A DNA stretch of 64,000 nt, taken from assembly GCA_002698425.1 (NCBI GenBank), contig NZXU01000085.1, forward strand, positions 10,933 to 74,932, read 5' to 3'. The notes under the pieces were generated by a model. That model saw only the letters and a program-made list of their open reading frames with translations. It did no database searches and had not been told where the DNA came from. Source of the stretch: Ahrensia sp. GTDB lineage: Bacteria; Pseudomonadota; Alphaproteobacteria; Rhizobiales; Rhizobiaceae. How positions within the stretch are numbered: position 1 is the stretch's first letter; every line of letters starts with the position of its first letter. A program made the translations under genes and the position numbers. Shown here one piece after another: positions 28,379 to 37,002 of this stretch.

Positions 28379-28560
28379 GCGCACGAAATGGGTCTGAAAC
28401 CGGTTGCCGCGGGGCTGTGCCGTCACGTTCTTCCACTCCCCAGGAGGAGTCCCTTCGGGTCGAAGACTACACCGCAAATGTGGCATGGCCGGTTAAGCGA
28501 GCCGGTTTTTTCCACCGGCCGCTATGGTCAGGCTTAACGGGCTCCTAACGGCGCGGCCTG

Positions 28561-30891
28561 TCACTCCGCCGCTATGGCGGCGGTTTCGCGCTGGGTGGCT
28601 TCAACCACTGAAATCGCCGTCATGTTGACCACGCCGCGCGATGTCACCGAGGGTGTCAGGATATGCGCCGGCTTGGCGGTTCCCAGCAGGATCGGCCCGA
28701 CATGCAGCGCGTCCGTCATGATCTTCACCGCGTTCAGCGTGATGTTTGCGGCGTCGAGATTGGGGAAAACGAGCAGGTTCGCTTCGCCCGTCAGTACGGA
28801 GTTGGGATAGACGCGGTCGCGCAGTTTCTGGTCGAGGGCCGAGTCGGCGTGCATTTCGCCATCGGCGCAGAGACCGGGGGCGATACGATGCAGGATTGCG
28901 GTCGCCTCCCGCATCTTCTGCGACGAGGCGGCGTCGCGCGAGCCGAAATTGGAGAAGGAAAGCAGCGCCGCCTTGGGCTCGATGCCGAAACGGGCGATCT
29001 CGCGGGCGGCGAGAACCGTCATTTCCGCCAGTTCCTCGGCGCAGGGTTCTTCCGTGACGTAGGTGTCGGTGAAGAAGGTCACGCCGCGCTGTGAAATCAG
29101 CATCGACAAGGCCGAGAGGTCCTGCGTCCCGGGCTCCGTGCCGACGATGAGACGAACATGGCGCAGATGCCGTTCGTAGCGGCCCTCAAGGCCGCAGATC
29201 ATCGCGTCCGCCTCGCCACGCTCGAGGGCGATGGCGGCGATAACCGTGGAGTTGGTACGGACCAGCAAGCGAGCCGCGTCGGGTGTTACGCCGCGCCGGC
29301 CGACCACCTTGACGAGATGGTCGACATAGTCGCGATAGCGCGGATCGTTCTCCGGATTGATCAGTTCGAAGTCGACGCCTGGCTTGATCTTGAGGCCGAA
29401 GCGCTTCAGCCGCGTTTCCACGACGTCGGGCCGGCCGATCAGGATCGGTTCGGCGAGACGGTCTTCCAGCACGACCTGGGCGGCGCGCAGAACGCGCTCA
29501 TCCTCGCCGTCGGCATAGACGACGCGCTTGTTGGTCGCCGATTGCGCCGCTGCGAAGACTGGCTTCATTACGAGACCGGAGCGGAAGACGAACCGGTTTA
29601 GACGGTCGACATAGGCGTCCATGTCCTCGATCGGACGCAGCGCGACGCCGCTGTCCTGCGCTGCCCTCGCGACAGCCGGTGCGATGCGGAGGATCAGTCG
29701 CGGATCGAAGGGCGAGGGGATCAGGTAATCAGGCCCGAAGACGGGCGTGTCGCCAGAATAGGCGCGGGCCGCAACATCCGACGGTTCCTCGCGGGCGAGT
29801 TGCGCGATGGCGCGGACGGCGGCGGCTTTCATTTCCTCGTTGATCGTCGTTGCGCCGGCGTCGAGCGCGCCCCGGAAAATGTAAGGAAAACACAATACGT
29901 TGTTGACCTGATTGGGGAAATCGCTTCGCCCCGTGCAAATCATCGCGTCCGGGCGTGCTTCGCGAGCGACATCCGGCATGATTTCCGGAACCGGGTTCGC
30001 CAGCGCCATGATGAGCGGCTTCTCGGCCATTTCCTTCAGGCATTCGGGTTTCAGTACGCCGGCCGCCGAGAGGCCGAGAAATACGTCCGCGCCGGGAATG
30101 ACGTCGGTCAGTTTCCGCTTGTCGGTTTTCTGCGCATAGACCGATTTCCAGCGATCCATCAGCGTCTCGCGGCCTTCATAGACGAGGCCCTCGATGTCGT
30201 TCACCCAGATGTTCTCGCGCTTCGCGCCGAGCGAGACCAGAAGGTTGAGGCAGGCGAGCGCGGCCGCGCCGGCGCCCGACGTGACGATCTTTGCTTCTCC
30301 GATCGGCTTTCCCGCCAGTTCCAGCCCGTTCAGGATCGCCGCCGCCACGATGATCGCCGTGCCATGCTGGTCGTCGTGAAAAACCGGGATGTTCATCTTC
30401 TCGCGCAGTTGCGCCTCAACCTCGAAGCACTCGGGGGCCTTGATGTCCTCGAGATTGATGCCGCCGAAAGTCGGTTCCAGCGCCGAGACGACCTGCACCA
30501 TCGTGTCGATATCGGGCGCGTCCATCTCGATGTCGAAAACATCGATGGCGGCGAATTTCTTGAACAGGACGGCCTTGCCTTCCATGACCGGTTTCGAGGC
30601 AAGGGGCCCGATATTGCCCAGCCCAAGGACTGCGGAGCCGTTGGAGACTACAGCCACGAGATTGCCGCGCGCCGTGTAGTCGGCCGCTTTTCCCGGATCC
30701 TCGGCAATGGCGAGGCAGGGCGCGGCGACGCCCGGCGAATAGGCGAGCGCCAAGTCGCGCTGGTTGCCGAGCGGCTTGGTCGCCTGGATCTCCAGCTTGC
30801 CGGGGCGCGGATACTGGTGAAAGAAGAGGGCGGCGTCCTCGAGGCTGGGGGTCGGGGCGTGGGCCTGATCCGGTGTCTCTTCCTGCTGCAT
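28561..30891 (-). CDS. maeB: NADP-dependent malic enzyme with phosphotransacetylase-like domain
   Basis: A 776-residue enzyme that decarboxylates malate to pyruvate. Residues ~1-430 are the malic enzyme: [13 protein letters not shown] with the catalytic Tyr, [20 protein letters not shown] with the catalytic Lys, [17 protein letters not shown] (metal site) and [12 protein letters not shown] (nucleotide fold). Residues ~440-776 match phosphate acetyltransferase but usually lack that activity and regulate the enzyme. Rhizobia have NAD- and NADP-specific versions (dme/tme), so cofactor choice is uncertain. GGGGGAG lies eight bases before the ATG. It follows the SDR gene by 38 bases on the same strand. 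Confidence 0.92.
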   Translation of the reverse strand: MQQEETPDQAHAPTPSLEDAALFFHQYPRPGKLEIQATKPLGNQRDLALAYSPGVAAPCLAIAEDPGKAADYTARGNLVAVVSNGSAVLGLGNIGPLASKPVMEGKAVLFKKFAAIDVFDIEMDAPDIDTMVQVVSALEPTFGGINLEDIKAPECFEVEAQLREKMNIPVFHDDQHGTAIIVAAAILNGLELAGKPIGEAKIVTSGAGAAALACLNLLVSLGAKRENIWVNDIEGLVYEGRETLMDRWKSVYAQKTDKRKLTDVIPGADVFLGLSAAGVLKPECLKEMAEKPLIMALANPVPEIMPDVAREARPDAMICTGRSDFPNQVNNVLCFPYIFRGALDAGATTINEEMKAAAVRAIAQLAREEPSDVAARAYSGDTPVFGPDYLIPSPFDPRLILRIAPAVARAAQDSGVALRPIEDMDAYVDRLNRFVFRSGLVMKPVFAAAQSATNKRVVYADGEDERVLRAAQVVLEDRLAEPILIGRPDVVETRLKRFGLKIKPGVDFELINPENDPRYRDYVDHLVKVVGRRGVTPDAARLLVRTNSTVIAAIALERGEADAMICGLEGRYERHLRHVRLIVGTEPGTQDLSALSMLISQRGVTFFTDTYVTEEPCAEELAEMTVLAAREIARFGIEPKAALLSFSNFGSRDAASSQKMREATAILHRIAPGLCADGEMHADSALDQKLRDRVYPNSVLTGEANLLVFPNLDAANITLNAVKIMTDALHVGPILLGTAKPAHILTPSVTSRGVVNMTAISVVEATQRETAAIAAE

Positions 30892-30929
30892 GACGTTGTC
30901 TCCCCCGGGGTCTTTCGTGACCGGTCCTG

Positions 30930-31706
30930 TTAGAATGCGCTCGGGAAAAGCCCGCCGTCGAGCTTGACGTTCTGGCCGGTGAAATAGCCGGCATGGACCG
31001 AGCAGAGAAACGCGCAAGTGCGGCCGAACTCGTCGGGCGTGCCGAGGCGTCCGGCGGGAATCGCCTTAGACTGGACTTCGCGAATTTCCTCGACGGTCTT
31101 GCCGGTCTTCTTCGCGTTGAATTCGAAATTCGCATTGATGCGGTCGGTGTCGAATTTGCCCGGCAGGATATTGTTGATCGTGACGTTTTTGTCGGCGACC
31201 GAGCGGGCGATGCCGGCAAGGAACGAGGTCAGGCCGGCGCGGGCGCCCGACGAGAGATCGAGGCCCAAAATGGGCTGGTAGACCGACATGGAGGTGATGT
31301 TGACGATGCGACCGAACCCGCGTTCCGACATGCCGTCGATCACCTTCTGGATCATTTCGATCGGGGTCGCCATGTTCTGGGTCACGCCGGCCAGGATGGC
31401 TTCGCGGTCCAGTTCCCGGAAGTCGCGCAGCGGCGGACCGGCATTGTTGTTGACCAGGATATCGGCAGACGGGCAGGCAGCGACCAGTTCTTCCTGGATT
31501 GCCGGGTCGGAAACGTCGCCGAGGACGACCGTCACCGAGACACCGCGGGCCCGCAATTCCGCCGCCGTCGCGTTGGTCGCCTCGGGATTTCGGCCATTGA
31601 TGACAAGATCGACGCCTTCATCCGCCAGTGCGATGGCGCAACCGCGGCCGAGACCCCGGCTCGATGCGCAGACGATTGCCTTGCGGCCCTTCAGACCCAG
31701 ATCCAT
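30930..31706 (-). CDS. SDR-family protein with altered catalytic residues (FabG-like)
   Basis: A 258-residue Rossmann-fold short-chain dehydrogenase homologue. The cofactor loop is ASSRGLGRG and NNNAGPP replaces the usual NNAG. At the catalytic site the Ser is present (NITSMS), but the positions normally Tyr and Lys are Ser and Arg (LSSGARAGL). This variant occurs in a recognised subgroup annotated as 3-oxoacyl-ACP-reductase-like; activity is uncertain. The C terminus SVHAGYFTGQNVKLDGGL is normal. It lies 85 bases downstream of the dipeptide epimerase and 38 bases upstream of the malic enzyme, all minus strand. Confidence 0.85.
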   Translation of the reverse strand: MDLGLKGRKAIVCASSRGLGRGCAIALADEGVDLVINGRNPEATNATAAELRARGVSVTVVLGDVSDPAIQEELVAACPSADILVNNNAGPPLRDFRELDREAILAGVTQNMATPIEMIQKVIDGMSERGFGRIVNITSMSVYQPILGLDLSSGARAGLTSFLAGIARSVADKNVTINNILPGKFDTDRINANFEFNAKKTGKTVEEIREVQSKAIPAGRLGTPDEFGRTCAFLCSVHAGYFTGQNVKLDGGLFPSAF

Positions 31707-31791
31707 TCGGTCACTCCCTGTTTTGCCGACTCTTATAGGGCGCGATCCCGCGCACCGAAAGGTCAACGCTGGGGAGTTTTTTCGTGCGTTT

Positions 31792-32784
31792 TCAACCCCA
31801 GAGATCGGCGCGGGGCGGAGAAACGATGCTGCCGGCATAGTCGAGCCCGGGCGAACGGTCGCGAGCGAGCAGCAGCGGGCCGTCGAGGTCGACATAATCC
31901 GCATCCTGGGCGAGCAACACGGCCGGCGCCATGGCGAGCGATGTGCCCACCATGCAGCCGATCATCACGCCGAAGCCGAGTTCGCGCGCGCGGTCGCGCA
32001 TGCGCAGCGCCTCGGTCAGGCCGCCGGTCTTGTCGAGCTTGATATTCACGGCATCGTAGCGATCGCCGAGCGCTTCGAGATCCTCGGTGGCATGGGCGCT
32101 CTCATCGGCGCAGATCGGCACGGGATGGGGCAAGCTTGCCAAAATCTCGTCCTGTCCGGCGGGCAGGGGTTGCTCGATCATGGCGATATGGACGCGGGCC
32201 GCCTCGCGCATCATTAACGGCAGGTTTTCCGGCGTCCAGCCCTCATTGGCATCGGCGATGATGCGGCTTCTCGGGGCGGCCGCCGCGATGGCGTGCATGA
32301 TCGCGATGTCGTGCTCGCCGCCCAGCTTGATCTTCAGAAGCGGCCGGCGCGACGCGGCCCGGGCCGCATCGGCCATGACATCGGGATGATCGAGCGAAAT
32401 CGTGAAGGCGGTTTCGACCGGACGCGGCGGCTGACGGCAGGCGAGGAAATGGGCGTGGCGGCCGGTCATCTTCGCTCGAAGATCCCACAGGGCGCAGTCG
32501 AGCGCATTGCGCGCCGCGCCGGCGGAAAGGGCTTCATGCAGATTGTCATGTGTCATCCGGTCGCCGAGGCGTTCGGCGGTCTCCTGGATGGCTTCAAGGA
32601 CCGATTCGACCGTTTCGCCATAGCGCGAATAGGGGACGCATTCGCCGAGCCCCTTGAATCCGCCGGAAGTGACCCGGCAGACCACCACTTCCGCCTCGGT
32701 CTTGCTGGCGCGCGATATCCGGAACTTGCCGTTGATCGGAAAACGCTCGACCCAGGTTTCGACGCGGCAATCGGCAAATTCCAT
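31792..32784 (-). CDS. Dipeptide epimerase (L-Ala-D/L-Glu epimerase, enolase superfamily)
   Basis: A 330-residue enolase-superfamily protein of the muconate-lactonising subgroup. The catalytic lysines are in LLKIKLGG (~148) and NIKLDKTGG, and the metal-binding acids are in IADANEGW, IEQPLP and ICADES. Asp in the DLDGPLLL end motif is typical of L-Ala-D/L-Glu epimerases, which recycle murein peptides. The start at 32784 begins the conserved MEFADCRVETW segment. It is divergent from the Mla operon across 93 bases, which must contain both promoters. Confidence 0.88.
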   Translation of the reverse strand: MEFADCRVETWVERFPINGKFRISRASKTEAEVVVCRVTSGGFKGLGECVPYSRYGETVESVLEAIQETAERLGDRMTHDNLHEALSAGAARNALDCALWDLRAKMTGRHAHFLACRQPPRPVETAFTISLDHPDVMADAARAASRRPLLKIKLGGEHDIAIMHAIAAAAPRSRIIADANEGWTPENLPLMMREAARVHIAMIEQPLPAGQDEILASLPHPVPICADESAHATEDLEALGDRYDAVNIKLDKTGGLTEALRMRDRARELGFGVMIGCMVGTSLAMAPAVLLAQDADYVDLDGPLLLARDRSPGLDYAGSIVSPPRADLWG

Positions 32785-32877
32785 GATGTTCCTGTTCCTT
32801 GGAAATGCTGCGATATTTCCGTTGATGTGGCCTGTACGCCGCAGACTTGTCCGGCAACCGTCTATATTAATAGGCCG

Positions 32878-34062
32878 ATGGTCGATACGATTCATATGGA
32901 AATCGACGGGGACAATGCGTCGCCGCAGCTTCCGGCCGTCCAGTCGGCAAGCGAGGACGGCCGCCTGCAGTTGACGCTGTCCGGCCCGTGGGCGACGCAT
33001 ACGGTTTCCGGCATCGACGCCGAGATGCGGCGGTTCGAACGCGAGGCCGGCGGAAAGACGGTTTCGCTCGATCTGTCGCGGATTACCTATCTCGATACCG
33101 CCGGCGCTTGGCTGATCTACCGTCTAGCCCAGGAAGTAGGGAAAAAGGGCGGGTCGGCCTCGCTCGACGGCATTCGCCCTGCCCATGAGGTGCTGCTGGA
33201 CGCGGTGCGCAAGGCGATGGAGGACCTTTCCGACCAGGAGCCGGAGGAAAGCCGCGACTCGCTGGTCACGCGACTGCTGATCGGCCTCGGCAAGGCGGTC
33301 TACGATTTCCGCGACGACATGGTGATGGGGCTTCACATGGTCGGCGCTGCCGTGCGCGGGTCGCAGATGAAGCTCGGGCATGGCAGCGGCCTCAGCATCG
33401 CGGCTGTCGTGAACCAGATCGACCGTACCGGTGTGCGCGCCATTCCGATCATTGCTCTGATGTCGACGATCATCGGCGCCATCATTGCGCAGCAAGGCGC
33501 GTTTCAGTTGCGCTATTTCGGCGCCGAGATCTTCGTCGTCGACCTCGTCGGCATCCTGGTTTTGCGCGAAATCGGCGTGCTTCTGACAGCGATCATGATC
33601 GCCGGCCGGTCCGGAAGCGCGATCACGGCCGAGATCGGCTCGATGAAGATGCGCGAGGAGATTGACGCGCTCACGGTAATCGGCCTCAATCCCGTCGGCG
33701 TACTCGTGTTTCCGCGCCTCGTCGCTCTCGGCATCGCATTGCCGCTCCTGACGGTGATTTCCGACATCGCCGCGCTTGGCGGCGCGATGTTCGTGGCAAA
33801 GGCCTATTCCGGGATTTCTCCGGATGCGTTCATCACTCGCGTGCGCGACGCGATCGATCTGACCACGGTATTCGCGGGGTTCATCAAGGCGCCCTTCATG
33901 GCCTTCATCATCGGCATCATCGCGTCGGTCGAGGGCATGAAGGTGGGAGGTTCCGCCGAATCTTTGGGCGAACGGGTGACCGCTTCGGTGGTCAAATCGA
34001 TCTTCGTGGTGATCGTCGTCGACGGCGTCTTTGCGATATTCTACGCGGCGATCGATTTCTGA
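32878..34062 (+). CDS. MlaE-family lipid ABC transporter permease with N-terminal STAS domain
   Basis: A 394-residue inner-membrane permease. Residues ~25-110 form a STAS-like domain (YLDTAGAWLIYRLA) and ~135-394 the MlaE permease with about five helices and the family motif AGRSGSAITAEIGSMKMREEIDAL. In E. coli the STAS function is a separate protein (MlaB); the fused form is usual in alphaproteobacteria. It is the first gene of a four-gene operon for moving phospholipids between outer and inner membranes. Its stop overlaps the ATPase start (TGATG). An alternative start at 32896 is possible. Confidence 0.9.
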   Translation: MVDTIHMEIDGDNASPQLPAVQSASEDGRLQLTLSGPWATHTVSGIDAEMRRFEREAGGKTVSLDLSRITYLDTAGAWLIYRLAQEVGKKGGSASLDGIRPAHEVLLDAVRKAMEDLSDQEPEESRDSLVTRLLIGLGKAVYDFRDDMVMGLHMVGAAVRGSQMKLGHGSGLSIAAVVNQIDRTGVRAIPIIALMSTIIGAIIAQQGAFQLRYFGAEIFVVDLVGILVLREIGVLLTAIMIAGRSGSAITAEIGSMKMREEIDALTVIGLNPVGVLVFPRLVALGIALPLLTVISDIAALGGAMFVAKAYSGISPDAFITRVRDAIDLTTVFAGFIKAPFMAFIIGIIASVEGMKVGGSAESLGERVTASVVKSIFVVIVVDGVFAIFYAAIDF

Positions 34063-34859
34063 TGAACGGTACGGACCCGATCATACGCGTTCGCGACATC
34101 CATGTGCAGTTTGGCCGTCACGTGGTGCTGCACGACCTCGATCTCGACGTCTATCGCGGCGAGATCCTCGGATTTGTCGGTGCGTCCGGGACCGGAAAGT
34201 CGGTGCTGTTGCGCACGATTCTCGGGCTTAATCGGAAACAGGACGGCACGATCGCCGTGCTCGGTCGTGATCTCGACAAAATCAACGAAGAGGAACGGAT
34301 CCAGGTGGACATGCGCATGGGGGTGCTGTTCCAGCACGGCGCACTGTTTTCCGCCCTGACCGTGCTGGAGAATATCCAGGTCCCGATGCGCGAATATCTG
34401 TCCTTGCCGAAAACGCTGATGGACGAACTGGCGCTTTTGAAGATGGAACTGGTCGGACTGTCGCCCAATGCCGCGGGCAAATATCCGTCGGAACTGTCCG
34501 GCGGCATGATCAAGCGGGCGGCGCTGGCGCGGGCTCTCGCGCTCGACCCGGATATCGTCTTCCTCGACGAACCGACATCCGGGCTGGACCCGATCGGCGC
34601 GTCCGAATTCGATGAACTGATCGCCAAGCTGCGCGACACGCTGGGATTGACCGTTTATATGGTGACGCATGATCTCGACAGTCTTTTCACGGTCGCGGAC
34701 CGGATCGCGGTGCTTGGCGAGAAAAGGGTACTGGTTGTGGGTACGATCGACGACATGCTGAAAAGCGAGGATCCGTGGGTTAAGTCCTATTTTCGTGGCA
34801 AGCGGGCCCGGCAGATTGTCATGCCCGGCAAAAACGCCGCGGCCGGGGCAGGGGGCTGA
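34062..34859 (+). CDS. MlaF-family ABC transporter ATP-binding protein
   Basis: A 265-residue ABC ATPase. Walker A is GASGTGKS (about residues 37-44), the Q-loop follows in LFQHGALF, the signature is LSGGMIKRAALARAL and Walker B runs into FLDEPTSGLDPI; the switch His is in VTHDLDS. The LSGGMIKRAALARA signature and gene order are those of the Mla/Ttg2/Mkl lipid transporters. The ATG overlaps the permease stop by one base and the MCE gene starts three bases after its stop, so the genes are translationally coupled. Confidence 0.92.
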   Translation: MNGTDPIIRVRDIHVQFGRHVVLHDLDLDVYRGEILGFVGASGTGKSVLLRTILGLNRKQDGTIAVLGRDLDKINEEERIQVDMRMGVLFQHGALFSALTVLENIQVPMREYLSLPKTLMDELALLKMELVGLSPNAAGKYPSELSGGMIKRAALARALALDPDIVFLDEPTSGLDPIGASEFDELIAKLRDTLGLTVYMVTHDLDSLFTVADRIAVLGEKRVLVVGTIDDMLKSEDPWVKSYFRGKRARQIVMPGKNAAAGAGG

Positions 34860-34862
34860 GCC

Positions 34863-36236
34863 ATGGAAACCAAAGCCAATTACGTCACGGTCGGCGCTTT
34901 CACGCTCCTCGTTTTCCTCGCGGGGTTCGCGATCGTCTACTGGGTTGCGCGTGTCGATACAGGCGGCCAGACTTCGCGGCTCGATGTCGTCATCGAGGGG
35001 TCGGTGACGGGGCTTGGCGTCGGCAGTCTCGTGAAATTCAACGGTATCGATGTCGGCAAGGTCACGGGTCTCAGCTTCGATGAATCCAATCCGCGGCTCG
35101 TCATCGCACGGACGGTCGTCAGCGGCGATCTGCCGATCTCGCGTTCCACAAAGGCACAGCTCGGTTCCACCGGCCTGACCGGAATCGCCTTCATCGATTT
35201 CGAGGGCGGCGATCCCACGGAGCCCAGCATTTTCGATCTGGCGGAGCAGCAGGGCAAGATACCGACGGTCAAGGCTGACCCGTCCTCCATCAATGACCTG
35301 CTCGCAACCGCGCAGGATATATTCAGCCGGGCCGACCGTATCCTGAGCACGCTCGAAACCGCCGTCGACGACATTCGCGAGCCGCTCAACACGACGCTGG
35401 AGAACGCCGCGACCTTCAGCGACGCGCTGGCCAAGAATTCCGACCAGATCGACACCTTTCTCGAAGGTGTTGGCGGTGTGGGGCAGGCGCTCGCCGATGT
35501 GTCCGGCAAGCTCGATACGGCGCTGAAAAGCATCGAAGGCCTGCTCGAGGCCGTCGATCCGGACAAGCTCGCCTCGATCGTCGACAATGTCGACGGCTTC
35601 ACGGCCAATCTGAACAAGGTGTCCAACCAGTTCGAGGATGTTGTCGGCAAGGTGCAGACCGTCGCGACCGACCTGCAAGGCATTGGCGGCCGCCTGGGCG
35701 GCACGTTTGACCGTCTCGACAAGGTGCTGGATGCGGTTCCGCCTGAGCAGATCACGGCTGCGGTGGAGGATATCGCCAATGCCGGAAAATCAGCCCAGGC
35801 GTCGCTGGCCGAAGTGGAGAAGCTGACCAAGGGCCTCGGTGAACGCGGGGAGGATATCCAGGGGATCATCACCAACACGCAACAGCTTGCCGAACGACTC
35901 AACGCGGCGTCGGTGCGTATCGACGGTATTCTCGAAAAGACGGATGGCTTGCTCGGCTCGGATGAGGGCGAGTCGCTGATGGCCGAGACGCGCAAGACGC
36001 TGGAAGCCTTCCGCAAGACCGCCGAGACGTTGAATGCGCGCATCAACACGGTCTCGGACGGCCTGGAGCGTTTCTCCGATCGCGGACTGGCGGATGCAAC
36101 GGCGCTCATCAACGAGACACGGCGCTCGGTCACGCGCATCGAGCGGGCGATTACCGACCTCGAGCGTAATCCGCAGCGCCTGATATTCGGCGGGGACGGC
36201 GACGTGAAAACCTACAATGGCCGGCAGAGGCGTTGA
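34863..36236 (+). CDS. MlaD-family MCE-domain lipid-binding protein
   Basis: A 457-residue membrane-anchored periplasmic protein. One N-terminal helix (residues ~8-30) is followed by a single MCE domain (~38-120; VTGLGVGSLVKFNGIDVGKVTGL and AQLGSTGLTGIAFIDF). The rest is a long helical tail (~140-440) far beyond the ~180-residue E. coli MlaD, as in alphaproteobacterial versions, which may form an extended bridge towards the outer membrane. It follows the ATPase by three bases. The helical tail carries repeated aspartate/leucine heptads. Confidence 0.92.
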   Translation: METKANYVTVGAFTLLVFLAGFAIVYWVARVDTGGQTSRLDVVIEGSVTGLGVGSLVKFNGIDVGKVTGLSFDESNPRLVIARTVVSGDLPISRSTKAQLGSTGLTGIAFIDFEGGDPTEPSIFDLAEQQGKIPTVKADPSSINDLLATAQDIFSRADRILSTLETAVDDIREPLNTTLENAATFSDALAKNSDQIDTFLEGVGGVGQALADVSGKLDTALKSIEGLLEAVDPDKLASIVDNVDGFTANLNKVSNQFEDVVGKVQTVATDLQGIGGRLGGTFDRLDKVLDAVPPEQITAAVEDIANAGKSAQASLAEVEKLTKGLGERGEDIQGIITNTQQLAERLNAASVRIDGILEKTDGLLGSDEGESLMAETRKTLEAFRKTAETLNARINTVSDGLERFSDRGLADATALINETRRSVTRIERAITDLERNPQRLIFGGDGDVKTYNGRQRR

Positions 36237-36328
36237 CAGCCAGTGACGGAACGCTATCAAAATCCGAACGTTACGGAATGGGGACACCGGGCATTTTCCG
36301 AAAACCGTCCCGGGTTGGGCGAGATACG

Positions 36329-36922
36329 ATGAAACTCCTGCGCGCCGTACAAGTCGCCATTTTGCCGCTTTCGCTGGTTGGTTGCGCTGCGATAGGCGGC
36401 GTGATGCCGACCGACGACACCTATGAACTGGGCGTGCCGACGATCAGCGACACGCGGCCCGTGCGCCGCGGCACGCAGATCCTGATTGCCGAGCCGCAGG
36501 CGCTGAAGGCGCTCGATTCGCAGAACATCGTGGTGCAGACCGACCCGCTGACCATCCAGTATCTCGGCAAGTCGCAGTGGAGCGACCGGCTGCCTCGTGT
36601 GGTCCAGATGCGGCTGGCGCAGGCCTTCCAGAATTCCGACCGGTTCAAGGGCGTCGGCCTGCCGGGGCAGGGACTGGCGATCGATTACCAGATCGTCACG
36701 GAAATCCGATCCTTCGGGATCGAGGCGCCGAGCAATGCGGCCCATGTCGCCATCGCGGTCAAGATCCTCAACGACCGCAACGGCGTCGTGGCGAGCGAAC
36801 GCGTATTCGAAGAGCGCGTCGTGGCGACCGGGTCCGACAATGCCGCTTTCGTGGCGGCTATCGACGCCGCCTTCGAGAACGTCGCGCGCGACATCGTCGC
36901 CTGGGCGACCGCCCGGCTCTGA
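36329..36922 (+). CDS. ABC-type transport auxiliary lipoprotein (PqiC/DUF330-like)
   Basis: A 197-residue lipoprotein. The signal peptide ends in the lipobox LVGC (Cys about residue 18), so it should be lipidated, with no Asp at +2 to keep it in the inner membrane. The body has the YELGVPTISDTRPV start and the PLTIQYLGKSQWSDRLPRVVQ segment typical of the auxiliary lipoproteins paired with MCE systems. It follows the MCE gene by 92 bases and closes the operon; a terminator follows. It probably anchors the transport path at the outer membrane. Confidence 0.85.
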   Translation: MKLLRAVQVAILPLSLVGCAAIGGVMPTDDTYELGVPTISDTRPVRRGTQILIAEPQALKALDSQNIVVQTDPLTIQYLGKSQWSDRLPRVVQMRLAQAFQNSDRFKGVGLPGQGLAIDYQIVTEIRSFGIEAPSNAAHVAIAVKILNDRNGVVASERVFEERVVATGSDNAAFVAAIDAAFENVARDIVAWATARL

Positions 36923-36947
36923 TTTCTCTCAATCGACCATGAAAAAA

Positions 36948-36972
36948 CCGCCGGGTCTTTCGGACCCGGCGG
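36948..36972. terminator. Bidirectional terminator between the Mla operon and the GPR-like gene
   Basis: A 10-base-pair stem (CCGCCGGGTC / GACCCGGCGG) with a 5-base loop lies between two convergent genes. On the minus strand a run of six U's follows directly; on the plus strand the tail is CTTCTGTTTG. It can serve both transcripts. Confidence 0.85.
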
Positions 36973-37002
36973 CTTCTGTTTGTCGCGACTTCGCGGAGCC
37001 GA

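Noticed and set aside
28497..28525. Hairpin with a T-run inside the loop near 28500 as terminator of the malic enzyme gene
   Set aside because: The T-run is in the loop, not after the stem, and the stem is only 5-6 base pairs.
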